64,000 nucleotides of DNA, from contig OX637343.1 in assembly GCA_951799405.1 (NCBI GenBank), positions 5,952,001-6,016,000 of the forward strand, given 5' to 3'. Position 1 is the first letter of the stretch, and every line of letters starts with the position of its first letter. Made by a program: the position numbers and the translations under genes. The notes under the pieces are model-generated. The model ran no database searches. It was not told where the DNA came from and worked only from the letters and a program-made list of their open reading frames with translations. Positions 58,001 to 64,000 of the stretch are shown piece by piece. The DNA comes from Agapetus fuscipes (Eukaryota > Arthropoda > Insecta > Trichoptera > Glossosomatidae).

Positions 58001-61000
58001 TATTTATGAACCACCAGCATGCGCGGAAAGCATTGCGTGCTGCTTCAATTCCTGATGGGACCTATGGACCTTTGTCTCCTTCAATGGTCCTACAGGTACA
58101 GCCCCATTCGAGCCTTGGCCTCTTTCAACCTCTGCCTCCAACTCCGCCTGTCCTCCGACGCCGCTGTCCAGTACGCAACTTGTAGAAGAAGTCATATCCC
58201 TCCATTTCAGTCTGCCATCCATTAAGTAATAACATAGAGGAGCAGAAACTAACTTACCTACTGCATTGAAATATACTATCTACGACTTTTGTCTCAGTCC
58301 TGTCAAACTTTGCATTTGTGTAGTCATACAATTTTTTTTATGTTTTCTTACTTTCTCCATTTTGTGTTTCGACACCTAATTACAAATCATGCCACAATGT
58401 CTTAAAATAATGTGTTTTCTCTTTCAAATTCGTCAATTACTTATATAGATCACAAGCATGCGTCTATGTTCGGACTGCTCCGGGCATAGTACGCACGCGG
58501 AAATGCTGCCACCTTTCTGGAAACATTTTTACATTCGCCCGAGTTTTTTGTACGTATGGAAATGCAACTGTGAATTTCTTTGTTCTCTTTCTTACTAATG
58601 ACCATTTTCGTAAGTAGATTGAAACAGAACTAATACACGAGTATTGTCTATTTTCATTAAAATAATTTCTATTCAACATATATCATAAGTCAATGCTGCC
58701 AACACTGTTTTGAGATGTACCTCTTCTTGCAGATATTGACGAGTGTGACTTGGAGATCCACAAATGTCGGGCTAACACCAAGTGTGTGAACACCCTGGGC
58801 TCCTACAAGTGCGTGCCGGAGACTCCTCCCAAGGCTGCTCAGCCATCCAGGGGCGAGGAGGAAGGAGCTCCCGGGGCTGGCAGAGGGAACTGTCCCAATG
58901 GATTCAAGTTCGATAAAAAGAACCATGTGTGCGATGGTAATATAACAATCATTAATGAAACTATTGATTGATGAGGCATTTGCTTTGTAACTCTTCTTTT
59001 TTTAATTAAGTGAAAAAAGATTTAAACATATTATTTTGGGGGCATCAAAAAATATTTCATCCTACATCACTTTGAGGGACCTTTCATATTTAACAGGATT
59101 CTTTGGAATAGGGTAATTGCAGTGGTAGGGAAAATGGTTGAAAATAATATGGTTGTGTAGGTTGTGTACATTTCAAGGATCACAATCATATATTTTTTAA
59201 GTAGTAAAAGTAAAGATATCATTGAAAATTTTGAAAAATAAAATGCGGAGAATTTGAATCCCGCCAAATATGGAGTGTGAATGGCTAGGGACGTGTGTCG
59301 TCATTTTGACGACAAACGTCGCTAGCAAACTGACTACCTGGGCCATTTGACACCTAAACTCTGAAGATCTGATGTCATATCCGCCCGAATAAAAAAATGA
59401 CCTGTTTTAGCGGAAATGAGCTATAATTTAAAAACTAAGCCACATATAATTTTTTTAAAAACACAAATGCATTTTAAAAATCATAGACTACCATTTTATG
59501 AAATAAAATAAAAAAGTGAAATTACCCTAAGTATTTCTCAGAAACATTCGCTACCGATTGATCCAAATTTTTGAAACACTGTGGAAAGCCATGTTATTAA
59601 AGGTGTTATTATTTAAAAAAAATTAAAAAACAATAACATCTTTAGATTGCTCCAAGGCATATACATATATTGCTACTCGACAATTAAAGCGCCACACTTA
59701 TAAAGTTGTAAGGTTTTGTTTTGGTTCATAATAATTTAAAAATTATGGAGTCCTAGCCCTCCCACCAATACCTCATTGTAGCTTTCTCAGTACAGGCCTG
59801 CTTAAAACTCATTTGTTAGAAGAGCATATTTAAGCTTACTTTGGTCACCACATACCCAAATTGTCATCATCATCATCAAGAGCACAACTGCCCAAACAGG
59901 TGTTGGCGTACTCCATCAGCCGCTGCTGCTATTTGGACCATATTTCCGTGAAGCATGCTTGTTTTATCCAATTATGTTTGTATGAATAAAATCCTGAACT
60001 AAAATATCAGTACATCATTAAAGCTGTGAACTGAGTTTTGCTGTATTTCATTTTCAGAGTTGTAATCTTCATCTATTTACAAATTAAAATTGATTTCAAT
60101 GTTAATTGCACTTTTTTGATATAAGACAAACAGTTATGCGAGAATTTAAATTGTTTTAAAACATTTTTGGTGGATGTAGCCAAAGTCTTCGGAGACACCC
60201 TCTTTACTTGACGATTGAGGATGAACTAAACTGATGGTTATTTGTGTTTTGACAAGTAGGTATAAATTTTATTATTTAAATTTTATAGCAGACTACCTAA
60301 CTCATTATATTGTTGGAAAATATTTTACAACAATTTTTATTGTTGTAAATTCATTGCAACATTCAAAAGTCACACACATTTTTTTGAGGAAACTGTTTAC
60401 TTGTTAATTTTGAGCAAAGTACATTTTTTCTAAGATTTTTCATTAGGAAGGAGATAAGAGACGTTGAGAATAATGTAAGTTCTCCCATAACTCATGTTGG
60501 AAAAGGATAAGTTCCGTTAAAATTAATTATAATTTGTAAATATGTCAAAGACACCATAACTCTAGCTTTACCTTAACCGTTATCACAATCGCTACATTTT
60601 CCAGACATTGATGAATGCGAGCAGTCAGCCTGCCCGTCTGGCCTGGTCTGCGTCAACAGCATTGGTTCCTTCAACTGCGCGCATGGTGGAGCAGAAAGCG
60701 GGGCGATTCCTGACGCTGGACCGCCAAGACGAGGATCCCCAAGGAGGGAACCAAGTGAAGAGGAGCCCCCTCATGAAGAGAGCTGTCCACCTGGCTTCAA
60801 GTATGACATGGACCTGGCAGATTGCTTTGGTGAGATTGATTTCACAAACCTTTTGGAATAGAATCTTTATTCTATTATTGCACTAGGAATTCCAATCTCT
60901 TTCAATAATAAAAATACACTTCTGTGTCATTCCAACGGACTCTGCTCAATTCCATGGACAAAGCTAAAAAAAACACTCTAATAATAATGATAATATTATT

Positions 61001-63549
61001 TGGATGATCTATTTGGTGAGCGCTGTTTTAGTGTGAATCACACCTCAAGAGCCCTCTACGAGCTTGGTCATCACTATGGAAAGCGCCAATTCTCAAGCAA
61101 GACCCAGTTTCTGTAAGGCTGGATGGACCTTTGGTGGTCTTTGTTAAAGGTTTATGATTTTTTCAACCCAGCGAAGGGCATATTTGAAATTTTAATTGTA
61201 TATTTTTTGTGCTCCGCCAGGATCTGAACCCACAACTTTACATTTACAAGTCTGAAGCTTTACCACTAGACTACGAACCAGTCCATGCTCTAAAGGTTCT
61301 CATTTTGGTGAAGCCTTGGATAACATCGCCAGTACTATGGGTTACCATTGGAAATTGTTTCAGACATTGATGAGTGTGTCCAGAAGACAGATGACTGCAA
61401 CCGCCTGAGCCAGTATTGCTTGAACACTCATGGAGCCTTCACGTGCCAAGACAAAGCTTCCAAGACCTCCTGTCCTCCAGGATTCAAAATGCAGCCAGAA
61501 GGATGTAAAGGTATGTGTAAAATAATAGTAATTTAACGGGAAACATTGGTTTGTAGAACAAAAATATGTACAGAGTTTTGCAATGTGTTGTTACAAATAT
61601 GCAGTTCTGTGTTGTAGATTGTCTGTGTGAGTTAATAATAAAGTCTTTGAAGTCTCTCTATAAATAAAAAGATGTGAGGTACTTATGTAATTTGTATTTT
61701 ATGTTGATTTCTATTGTTCGAGATTTCGTGAGTGTTTGATCGTATGTTCTACATAGTAAAGTTTTGCGTGTAACGATTCTCAAAGATTCAAGAATGATCT
61801 TATTCTTACTGTAAAATACGGGCCAAAGCTCTGCTAGCTTAGAAGTCAACCGACCGTTGGATTGTGCAAGTATCAAGTGACTCTGTATCTGAAATAAATA
61901 ATGTAAAATAAATCATCGCTGTCTCAGCTTGTGCTGGTGATGAGAAGATCTTGAAGGCAGTGAAGTCTGTCGCTGTGGGGAGTAGATCAATCTGCTGCAG
62001 TCTTCTTCTTTCCCACGGTCCAGCTTTGTCTTCTTGCTGAGTGTAGAAATTGAACTACACCCATCGATATAAATAAAAGATTTATATTGATGACTGCACC
62101 TCACTTTATTCATATGGATTCGAGACCAGCGCCTCTGGTGATCAGATTTGTAACTAACCTGTACTAAACTTAAGTAGGAATTATGACCAATGACATAATT
62201 TTATTATTTAGGTACTATTATAATAACTACACAGATAAAATTCAGTTCATCCTCGGTCATCAGGCAGAGAGGGTGTCTGCTGAAGACATTGGCTACGTCG
62301 CCAACAAAGCATCGAGAATAAAGTTCTCTTATAGTGGTTCGTCTAATATCTGAATAAAATTTTAACTGTGTACGTAAGTACAAATATTACCGATATTCGG
62401 TAGGTCAGAATTACCGTGGGGATGAGACTTCCAGCCCTGGCAAGATGACGTCATTCTATTCTCTGACTTTTAAAATATTCAAATTCTATTGTTGTTTGTC
62501 ACCAGACATAGACGAGTGCTCAGAGAGTTCCACCCTGTGCTCACCGGGAAGCTTCTGCGTGAATGAGCCGGGAGGATACGACTGCAAGTCCAAGCCAGCC
62601 AGGGCACCTCCTGCTGCAGCCAGGAATAAGGAGGAAACTCCTGCGCCACCTCCTCCTCCGATCCGACCACCACCAGCAAGAAATACCACAGGGTAACATA
62701 TTCATGTCATTTTTTTTTTTTTTTTTTTTTTATTAGACAAACAAACAGTTATACATGTAATATATGGGATAAACAACATAGTTATACAATTTCAAAAACC
62801 AGCAAAGTAGGTATTTATCCTTCATATACCATTTCTGGATAAACACACAGGTACTGTAACTTCTTGCCTGCATTATTCTGAAGGGGTCGTGTGAGGCAAT
62901 TAGGGACCTATTTATTTTTACCGGCAAGGGAGCCTCGCGCCAACCACTTCAGTTGAAGTGTGGGGTTCTCAGTTCCTGAGTGGGCTGGGTCTCGTTTCTC
63001 ATCAAGGCTGAGTAAACCTTGCCGGTATTTATTTTGGCTTTGAAATAAACACAGAAACAGGAAATCATTTCTGACACCCTCGGTGGGGATTGAACCCTTG
63101 TTCTCAGCATGTAATGCAAGCATTCTACCATCTGAGCCATCGACCGGACTTTTTACGAGCTTGGTCGTCGCTACAAAGCGCCAATTCTCAGGCAAGACCC
63201 AGCTGCTGTAAGGCTGGATGTTCTTTGTTTGTGCTCCGCCAAGATTTAAACCCATGACCTTCCATTTACGATTCCAAAGCCACCACCACTAGACTACGGA
63301 CCGGTCTTTGATAAAACATGAAAATTAGATAGGTCGCTAATTGGTCAAATTTTGAATAGTGGTATCTCAGAAACTATGTATATGAAAAATATTTCAAATT
63401 ATTGCTACATAGGAAATAATACCAGTCTACTTGTAAGTGGATGAATTTTAATAATTTCATTATATTCTGCCTTGTATTTGATTGTTGCAGTTATTCACCA
63501 AGAACAACTTGTCCTAAAGGTTACAGAAGAATATCAGGGGGCTGTGCAG
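36972..63549 (+). CDS. Fbln1: Fibulin-1-like extracellular matrix protein, 5' part (12 exons, continues beyond the window)
   Basis: Predicted secreted calcium-binding glycoprotein of extracellular matrix and basement membrane. Twelve exons (36972-37059, 43425-43566, 47568-47646, 50817-50912, 51769-51856, 53768-53921, 54724-54833, 58733-58936, 60605-60829, 61364-61510, 62506-62692, 63491-63549) join in phase to about 526 residues. In order these give a signal peptide, three exons with CC pairs (anaphylatoxin-like), an acidic Thr-rich spacer, two EGF-like domains, then four calcium-binding EGF domains opening with DIDEC, one per exon with phase-1 starts. The architecture matches fibulin-1. The remaining cbEGF domains and the fibulin C-terminal module must lie to the right. 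Oddities are long Pro/Glu/Ala-rich inserts in the last cbEGF domains and a recent LTR element in intron 2. Fibrillin or another EGF-matrix protein is less likely because of the N-terminal CC domains. Confidence 0.9.
37095..38135. repeat. Cluster of REP-D copies in fibulin intron 1
   Basis: Minus 37095-37320, a short piece 37340-37400, plus 37418-37668 and plus 37889-38135. The pair around 37400 is divergent, sharing 'ccttgacttatagg' ends. Confidence 0.78.
38155..38605 (-). repeat. Two SINE-1 fragments
   Basis: 38155-38275 ('ggtcggccttacgcctacta') and 38340-38605 ('gcatgtggcgtgctgaacct' to 'ggtggggatcgaaccct'). Confidence 0.75.
38645..39010 (-). mobile_element. CR1-like LINE 3' end
   Basis: Minus frame ends RRPRTVFGDRAFKAAAPMTW, NAIPASLREL, RRLKTHLFVQSYGL. 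A 3' UTR with a 'ggcgcctttgcagtgac...aaggcgct' stem follows. Same group as 1266-2265, different subfamily. Confidence 0.85.
39063..39350 (+). repeat. SINE-2, complete with tail A
   Basis: Head 'ggtccgctccgtaattcagt', B box 'gggtttgaatcccgg', body 'ggtccatccagcctcacagc', tail 'cacactgaaacagcgctcac' and 'aaataaatcatcctaa', ending in ATT repeats. Confidence 0.88.
39755..40215. mobile_element. MITE-E with REP-D inserted
   Basis: Ends 'cgagtgcttgtttggctta' and 'ataagacaaacaagcacttt' are inverted. REP-D occupies 39827-40075 between 'gaaatcgtcttataa' and 'gaaccacattttacac'. Confidence 0.78.
40245..40390 (-). repeat. 3' fragment of the LINE family at 55410
   Basis: 'gttccactaggggtggccc' and 'tatcctgacatatacttctc' match the 3' end of the LINE at 55440-55520 at most positions, with the same 'actgtaac' tail. 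Confidence 0.8.
40388..40635. mobile_element. MITE-G copy
   Basis: 'aaaggtataactgaataagt' at the left, inverted 'gaatcagcac...aaaaggtggcgatat' at the right. The middle contains 'agttacacccgataaaatat'. Confidence 0.75.
40750..41215 (+). repeat. ~470-bp repeat, partner at 58229-58700
   Basis: 'aaattattttaacgaaaata', 'aggtggcagcattgcctcgt', 'ctgtccgaacatagacgcat' and 'cctctatgttatta' recur in reverse order and strand at 58229-58700. Confidence 0.78.
41500..41810. mobile_element. MITE-F copy, palindromic
   Basis: 'gaccatgttctatttgcacc' at 41570 pairs with 'gctgcaaatagaacatggtc' at 41725. Each arm has a CGTTTCG/CGAAACG segment. Confidence 0.82.
41812..42075. mobile_element. MITE-G copy, complete
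   Basis: 'ccttaaaggtaaaactgaat' and the inverted 'agttttacctttaaggtggc' flank about 260 bp. Confidence 0.85.
42505..42577 (+). repeat. SINE-1 3' fragment
   Basis: 'aataggttccactcgccaca' to 'gtgtagctta'. Confidence 0.75.
42735..43252 (-). repeat. Two REP-D copies in tandem
   Basis: 42735-42977 and 43010-43252, both reverse and nearly full length, 170 bp before fibulin exon 2. Confidence 0.82.
43425..43566 (+). CDS. Fbln1: Fbln1 exon 2: first anaphylatoxin-like domain
   Basis: Reads EDLSTEEPEDCCSEGEEWVD, then a run containing GCSAP and AVDCCRKVIK. Two CC pairs with intervening single cysteines are typical of the anaphylatoxin-like repeats of fibulin-1. The donor AA|gtaaga sits only 30 bp before the left LTR. 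Confidence 0.88.
43597..44051 (-). repeat. 3' LTR of the SAP-DEK element
   Basis: 455 bp, begins TGTTACG and ends CGTTACA on the plus strand. By eye it differs from its partner at about two positions, both near the left end. On the minus strand it has a TATAAGA box followed downstream by several AATAAA signals, consistent with minus-strand transcription. Confidence 0.93.
44332..45763 (-). pseudogene. SAP domain-DEK-like fusion reading frame captured between LTRs
   Basis: Residues 1-55 from the ATG at 45763 form a SAP-type DNA-binding helix pair (LKAYELKNELLERDLETSGG, then KAALQARLMEALE). A charged linker with a second Met (45421) follows. After a one-base frameshift near 45370 come an acidic/Lys-rich stretch and a DEK-like core: GRGIPIDHIPDV, FLYNQLCRTN, KKKFKGYEFEKD, LRTLCKKLGLDKRG and VVGFLLLPK. 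The tail is Arg/Ser- and acid-rich. A second shift near 44440 leads to a frame ending LSESEDESKSESSASEQESG and SDNQGF stop at 44332. DEK proteins bind chromatin and supercoiled DNA. The region has no introns and is GC-richer than its surroundings. The SAP part may come from a retrotransposon gag. It is likely inactive as it stands unless the shifts are assembly errors. Confidence 0.75.
46007..46146. mobile_element. piggyBac-type MITE inside the LTR element leader
   Basis: 140 bp, begins CCCCTGGAGTGCC and ends GGCGCTCGAGGGG, with TTAA at 46003-46006 on the left and a decayed TTTC on the right. It is a reverse-oriented copy of the element at 25058-25197. Internal arms AAATCGCAT/ATGCGATTT can pair. 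Confidence 0.8.
46274..46728 (-). repeat. 5' LTR of the SAP-DEK element
   Basis: 455-bp direct repeat of the 43597 copy. The minus-strand TATA-like box lies in 'cgctataagaagggcg'. It is followed by the primer-binding site and then the coding leader. Confidence 0.93.
46755..46905 (+). repeat. LINE fragment
   Basis: Frame reads RYNNKEIYEIYRELDVISFI, then KVGSLQWAGHIIRMND and a stop, matching the (L)RWAGH(V)xRM block of LINE C-termini. It directly follows the right border of the LTR element. Confidence 0.7.
46930..47335 (-). repeat. SINE-3 copy
   Basis: Shares 'cctggccagaaacagg', 'gttgaaccag..tcgaagtt' and 'attgtcgataggacaa' with 50030-50510 and 52040-52420. On the minus strand a B-box-like GGTTTGAACC occurs near its start. 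Confidence 0.55.
47350..48075 (+). repeat. REP-D copies on both sides of fibulin exon 3
   Basis: 47350-47512 and 47836-48075. The exon at 47568-47646 lies between them. Confidence 0.72.
47568..47646 (+). CDS. Fbln1: Fbln1 exon 3
   Basis: Completes the split Lys codon and reads KDRVDCAKGIEVAKEGNQCD then AEEGEVK. Acceptor 'tacttccag', donor AAG|gtaaat, phase 0. Continues the anaphylatoxin-like cysteine pattern. Confidence 0.87.
48168..48425. mobile_element. MITE-G copy
   Basis: 'ccttgaaggtaaaactgaat' and inverted 'cagttttacctttgaggtgg'. Confidence 0.82.
48663..49300 (+). repeat. SINE-2 (tail B) split by SINE-1
   Basis: Head 'ccggtccttagtccagtggc' to 'ccttta', then SINE-1, then 'tttatcaaagaccggtcact' to 'gtgtcatagacccctagagt'. 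Confidence 0.87.
48803..49122 (+). repeat. SINE-1, full length, inside SINE-2
   Basis: Head with intact A box 'tagctcagttgg' and B box 'ggttcgaatcc', end 'gtgtagcttagt'. 'tttatc' is repeated at both borders. Confidence 0.9.
49361..49506 (-). mobile_element. Small retroposon with hammerhead-like core and 13-bp target duplication
   Basis: Flanked by 'aatgtgagagctg' at 49348-49360 and 49507-49519. On the minus strand it carries CTGAAGA, stem AGCCCAT/ATGGGC, GAAAC. About 146 bp, same as 16017-16165. Confidence 0.75.
49760..49955 (-). repeat. REP-D copy
   Basis: 'ctaagttgtaaagatatatt' to 'ggcattggcaaagtgaac'. Confidence 0.75.
50028..50510 (-). repeat. SINE-3 copies
   Basis: 50028-50170 (3' part) and 50310-50510 with the tRNA-like start on the minus strand: 'cggataacgctggttcgaat', then 'cccgcgacgatagc'. 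Confidence 0.6.
50817..50912 (+). CDS. Fbln1: Fbln1 exon 4: last anaphylatoxin-like domain
   Basis: 32 codons, NCCHSCRLAITIGASSSSCG then VPSNRTDYICCE. The NCCHSC opening and closing CC correspond to the third anaphylatoxin-like repeat of fibulin-1. It contains an N-R-T glycosylation sequon. Acceptor 'ttttcag', donor GAG|gtaagt. Confidence 0.9.
50942..51575. repeat. SINE-1 inserted into SINE-1
   Basis: A plus-strand SINE-1 is split after 27 bases (50942-50968) by a full minus-strand SINE-1 (about 50970-51305) and resumes at 'gagtgcttgcattctatgc'. 'gagt' is duplicated. Confidence 0.82.
51600..51700 (+). repeat. REP-D fragment
   Basis: 'agcatgtgtaagcgtgaatc' to 'gaccttaaatg', ending 70 bp before fibulin exon 5. 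Confidence 0.55.
51769..51856 (+). CDS. Fbln1: Fbln1 exon 5: acidic Thr-rich spacer
   Basis: Reads FERERQKEETTTEEVEETTT then PSSSPKKAN, leaving in phase 1. It has no cysteines and matches the acidic linker between the anaphylatoxin-like and EGF parts of fibulin-1. Acceptor 'cccttttag', donor A|gtaagt. Confidence 0.82.
52022..52420 (-). repeat. SINE-3 copies with flanking duplication
   Basis: A truncated copy (52048-52141) lies between two copies of 'aggagggcgctgttatgata'. A longer copy follows to 52420, with a B-box-like GTTCGAACC on the minus strand. Confidence 0.6.
52470..52690. mobile_element. Palindromic MITE
   Basis: 'tagaatccatcgttccgggc' pairs with 'gcccggaaagatggattcta'. Same family as 6677-6785 but with a longer arm ('gcagcct'). 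Confidence 0.85.
52982..53150. mobile_element. Inverted-repeat MITE
   Basis: 'ccttttcacacagcacaaat' and inverted 'ggattcattctgtgtgaaag', arms of about 60 bp with mismatches. Confidence 0.75.
53184..53478 (+). repeat. SINE-1 copy
   Basis: A box 'tagctcagttag', B box 'gggtttgaatcc', internal deletion before 'tttcatacgg', end 'gtgtagcttagctgcgtt'. Confidence 0.85.
53768..53921 (+). CDS. Fbln1: Fbln1 exon 6: EGF-like domain
   Basis: Opens TPSTINACEDIGFELCAHLC, then GDSYTCQCRTGFKL and SCQK. This is a six-cysteine EGF fold without the DIDEC calcium motif. Acceptor 'ttattccag', donor CG|gtaagt. Confidence 0.92.
54724..54833 (+). CDS. Fbln1: Fbln1 exon 7: EGF-like domain
   Basis: Reads RCQKKNPCEQKCQDTGEALI, then CSCRRGYELLKDNVSCI. 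This corresponds to the CKQQC...CSC.GY.L domain that precedes the calcium-binding EGF array in fibulin-1. It leaves in phase 1 to meet a DIDEC exon. Confidence 0.93.
54931..57628. mobile_element. Harbinger-like MITE interrupted by a LINE
   Basis: TGCCCGCTTTCCACTGCGAG at the left and its complement at the right end, with 3-bp duplication TTA (54928-54930, 57629-57631), as in PIF/Harbinger. The right side holds a 136-bp tandem duplication (about 57376-57600). No transposase. Confidence 0.87.
55410..57300 (-). mobile_element. 5'-truncated LINE with intact reverse transcriptase frame
   Basis: The minus frame (57354-55444, 636 residues) has RT motifs: NYRPISLLS (~196-204), VDLEKAFDSVD (~265-275), RQGCIMSP (~324-331), catalytic YADD (364-367) and FRYLGS. 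The C-terminal block VMRWFGHVERM...KGRGRPRKVW follows. The first ~30 residues come from the surrounding MITE. The AP endonuclease is missing. The 3' end carries GTTACA repeats (55410-55431). RTE-like by texture; clade unresolved. Uninterrupted frame suggests a fairly young insertion. Confidence 0.9.
57830..57895 (+). repeat. SINE-2 tail B fragment
   Basis: 'gtgtcataaacccctagaga' and 'ctagggagtatcccgcacag'. Confidence 0.6.
58003..58228 (-). repeat. LINE C-terminal fragment
   Basis: On the minus strand reads LLLQVAYWTAASEDRRSWRQ then RLKEAKARMGLYL stop, the same ending as the LINE at 5017-5290. Confidence 0.75.
58229..58700 (-). repeat. ~470-bp repeat, partner at 40750-41215
   Basis: Reverse copy ending 30 bp before fibulin exon 8. 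Confidence 0.75.
58733..58936 (+). CDS. Fbln1: Fbln1 exon 8: calcium-binding EGF domain with insert
   Basis: Opens DIDECDLEIHKCRANTKCVN, then TLGSYKC. A Pro/Glu/Gly-rich stretch of about 28 residues follows before NCPNGFKFDKKNHVC. The calcium ligand signature (DIDE, N-TLGSY) is intact. The insert between the fourth and fifth cysteines is longer than usual. Confidence 0.95.
59109..59530. mobile_element. MITE-T, uninterrupted copy
   Basis: TAGGGTAATTGCAGTGGTAG at the left, GAAATTACCCTA at the right. Serves as empty-site reference for 1147-2600. Confidence 0.85.
60605..60829 (+). CDS. Fbln1: Fbln1 exon 9: calcium-binding EGF domain with insert
   Basis: Opens DIDECEQSACPSGLVCVNSI, then GSFNC. 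An insert of about 35 residues rich in Gly, Pro, Arg and Glu follows, ending SCPPGFKYDMDLADC. Acceptor 'tttccag', donor G|gtgaga. Confidence 0.94.
61000..61290 (-). repeat. SINE-2, complete with tail A
   Basis: Reverse copy from the tail complement 'ggtgagcgctgttttagtgt' to the head complement 'ctagactacgaaccagtcc', in fibulin intron 9. Confidence 0.87.
61364..61510 (+). CDS. Fbln1: Fbln1 exon 10: calcium-binding EGF domain
   Basis: Opens DIDECVQKTDDCNRLSQYCL, then NTHGAFTC, a short linker and SCPPGFKMQPEGC. Calcium ligands are intact. This is the most compact cbEGF of the series. Confidence 0.95.
62200..62375. repeat. Arm of the 4650-5850 element family
   Basis: 'gagagggtgtctgctgaaga', 'catcgagaataaagttctc' and 'gttcgtctaatatctgaa' match the right arm at 5690-5790. 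Confidence 0.6.
62506..62692 (+). CDS. Fbln1: Fbln1 exon 11: calcium-binding EGF start and proline-rich insert
   Basis: Opens DIDECSESSTLCSPGSFCVN, then EPGGYDC. It runs into a Pro/Ala-rich segment (APAPPPPPIRPPP type) and NTTG, leaving in phase 2. The last cysteines of the domain are on the next exon. Confidence 0.93.
62850..63312 (-). repeat. SINE-2/SINE-1 dimer
   Basis: Minus SINE-1 (62850-63149) joined through 'gaccggactttttacgagct' to an internally deleted SINE-2 ending 'ctacggaccggtc'. A 28-base poly-T run lies just before (62706-62733). Confidence 0.83.
63491..63549 (+). CDS. Fbln1: Fbln1 exon 12: end of the split EGF domain
   Basis: 59 bases completing GYSPRTTCPKGYRRISGGCA, phase 2 in and phase 1 out. 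This fits another DIDEC exon beyond the window. CPKGYRR corresponds to the CP.G.. half of the domain. Acceptor 'attgttgcag', donor G|gtgaag. Confidence 0.88.
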
Positions 63550-63592
63550 GTGAAGACAACAAACAATATCAAAATATTTGACATAACACTGC

Positions 63593-63838
63593 CTTAGTTC
63601 TTGTTTACCGTAAACGTCATCGAGAAAATTTTACATGAGCAATGTTTGCATGTGTACTGGACCAATGTGTCTTATGAAAACAAGAAATTTATTTAAAAAA
63701 TATTTAAAACAACTCTCACATTATCGAGTTTTACGGGATTTCTTAGCTCAGATTGTGTAGAATTTGATTCATAAGACAACTGCATGAAAAAGTCATATTT
63801 GACAAGATTGGCGTATACGGTAAACAAGAACTGGGGGA
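63593..63838. mobile_element. MITE-E, uninterrupted copy
   Basis: 'cttagttcttgtttaccgta' and inverted 'tacggtaaacaagaactggg'. It starts 43 bp after fibulin exon 12. Reference for the split copies at 10210, 39755 and 48575. Confidence 0.78.
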
Positions 63839-64000
63839 GCGAAGACAAATGAGGAATGCTTTTCATTCTAGATTTGATAATGTGTGATATTGTATGTATG
63901 CCCATGTTTGGAGAACACGCTTCAAGCACTGTGAGCGCTCACACACAGTTCGGGGAGCCCGCACTGTGAGCAAATATTATGGGTGATGACGTCATGCAAG

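Overview
This window is nuclear DNA of an animal, very probably an arthropod. It is AT-rich, its genes are split by GT-AG introns, and it is packed with SINEs, LINE fragments, MITEs and one LTR element. Frequent 'tacctac' words and the general texture suggest an insect, perhaps a moth or butterfly with a large genome. That assignment is inference.

Two host genes were found, both on the + strand. (1) The 3' half of Cadps/Caps (calcium-dependent secretion activator) has ten exons from 9997 to the TAG at 20967, plus a possible 39-bp exon at 3765-3803. Everything before 9997 is intron of this gene or lies upstream in it. (2) Most of a fibulin-1-like secreted matrix protein starts with a signal-peptide exon at 36972. 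It runs through twelve exons (anaphylatoxin-like cysteine pairs, an acidic spacer, EGF and calcium-binding EGF domains) and continues past the right edge. The 16 kb between them (20968-36971) shows no convincing host gene.

The rest is repeats, named here for cross-reference. SINE-1 is tRNA-derived and ends in 'gtgtagcttagttgcgtt'. SINE-2 is tRNA-derived, with a 3' tail shared with a CR1-like LINE. SINE-3 is a third, less clear tRNA-like family. REP-D is a ~245-bp repeat of unknown class, about 18 copies. MITE-T, -E, -F and -G are inverted-repeat families. Four hAT-type elements carry 8-bp target duplications. Other DNA elements include a Harbinger-like element holding a LINE, a 709-bp palindrome and two copies of a piggyBac-type MITE. 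Elements are often nested, and intact copies elsewhere in the window give empty-site evidence.

The most unusual object lies in fibulin intron 2 on the minus strand. Two 455-bp LTRs that look nearly identical have a 4-bp target duplication, a primer-binding site and a polypurine tract. They flank not gag-pol but one intronless, lightly frameshifted coding region: a SAP domain joined to a DEK-like chromatin-protein sequence. It looks like a recent retrotransposon that captured a host DEK cDNA. Also notable are a small retroposon with a hammerhead-ribozyme-like core and a 13-bp target duplication, and a recurrent SINE-2/SINE-1 dimer with a constant junction.
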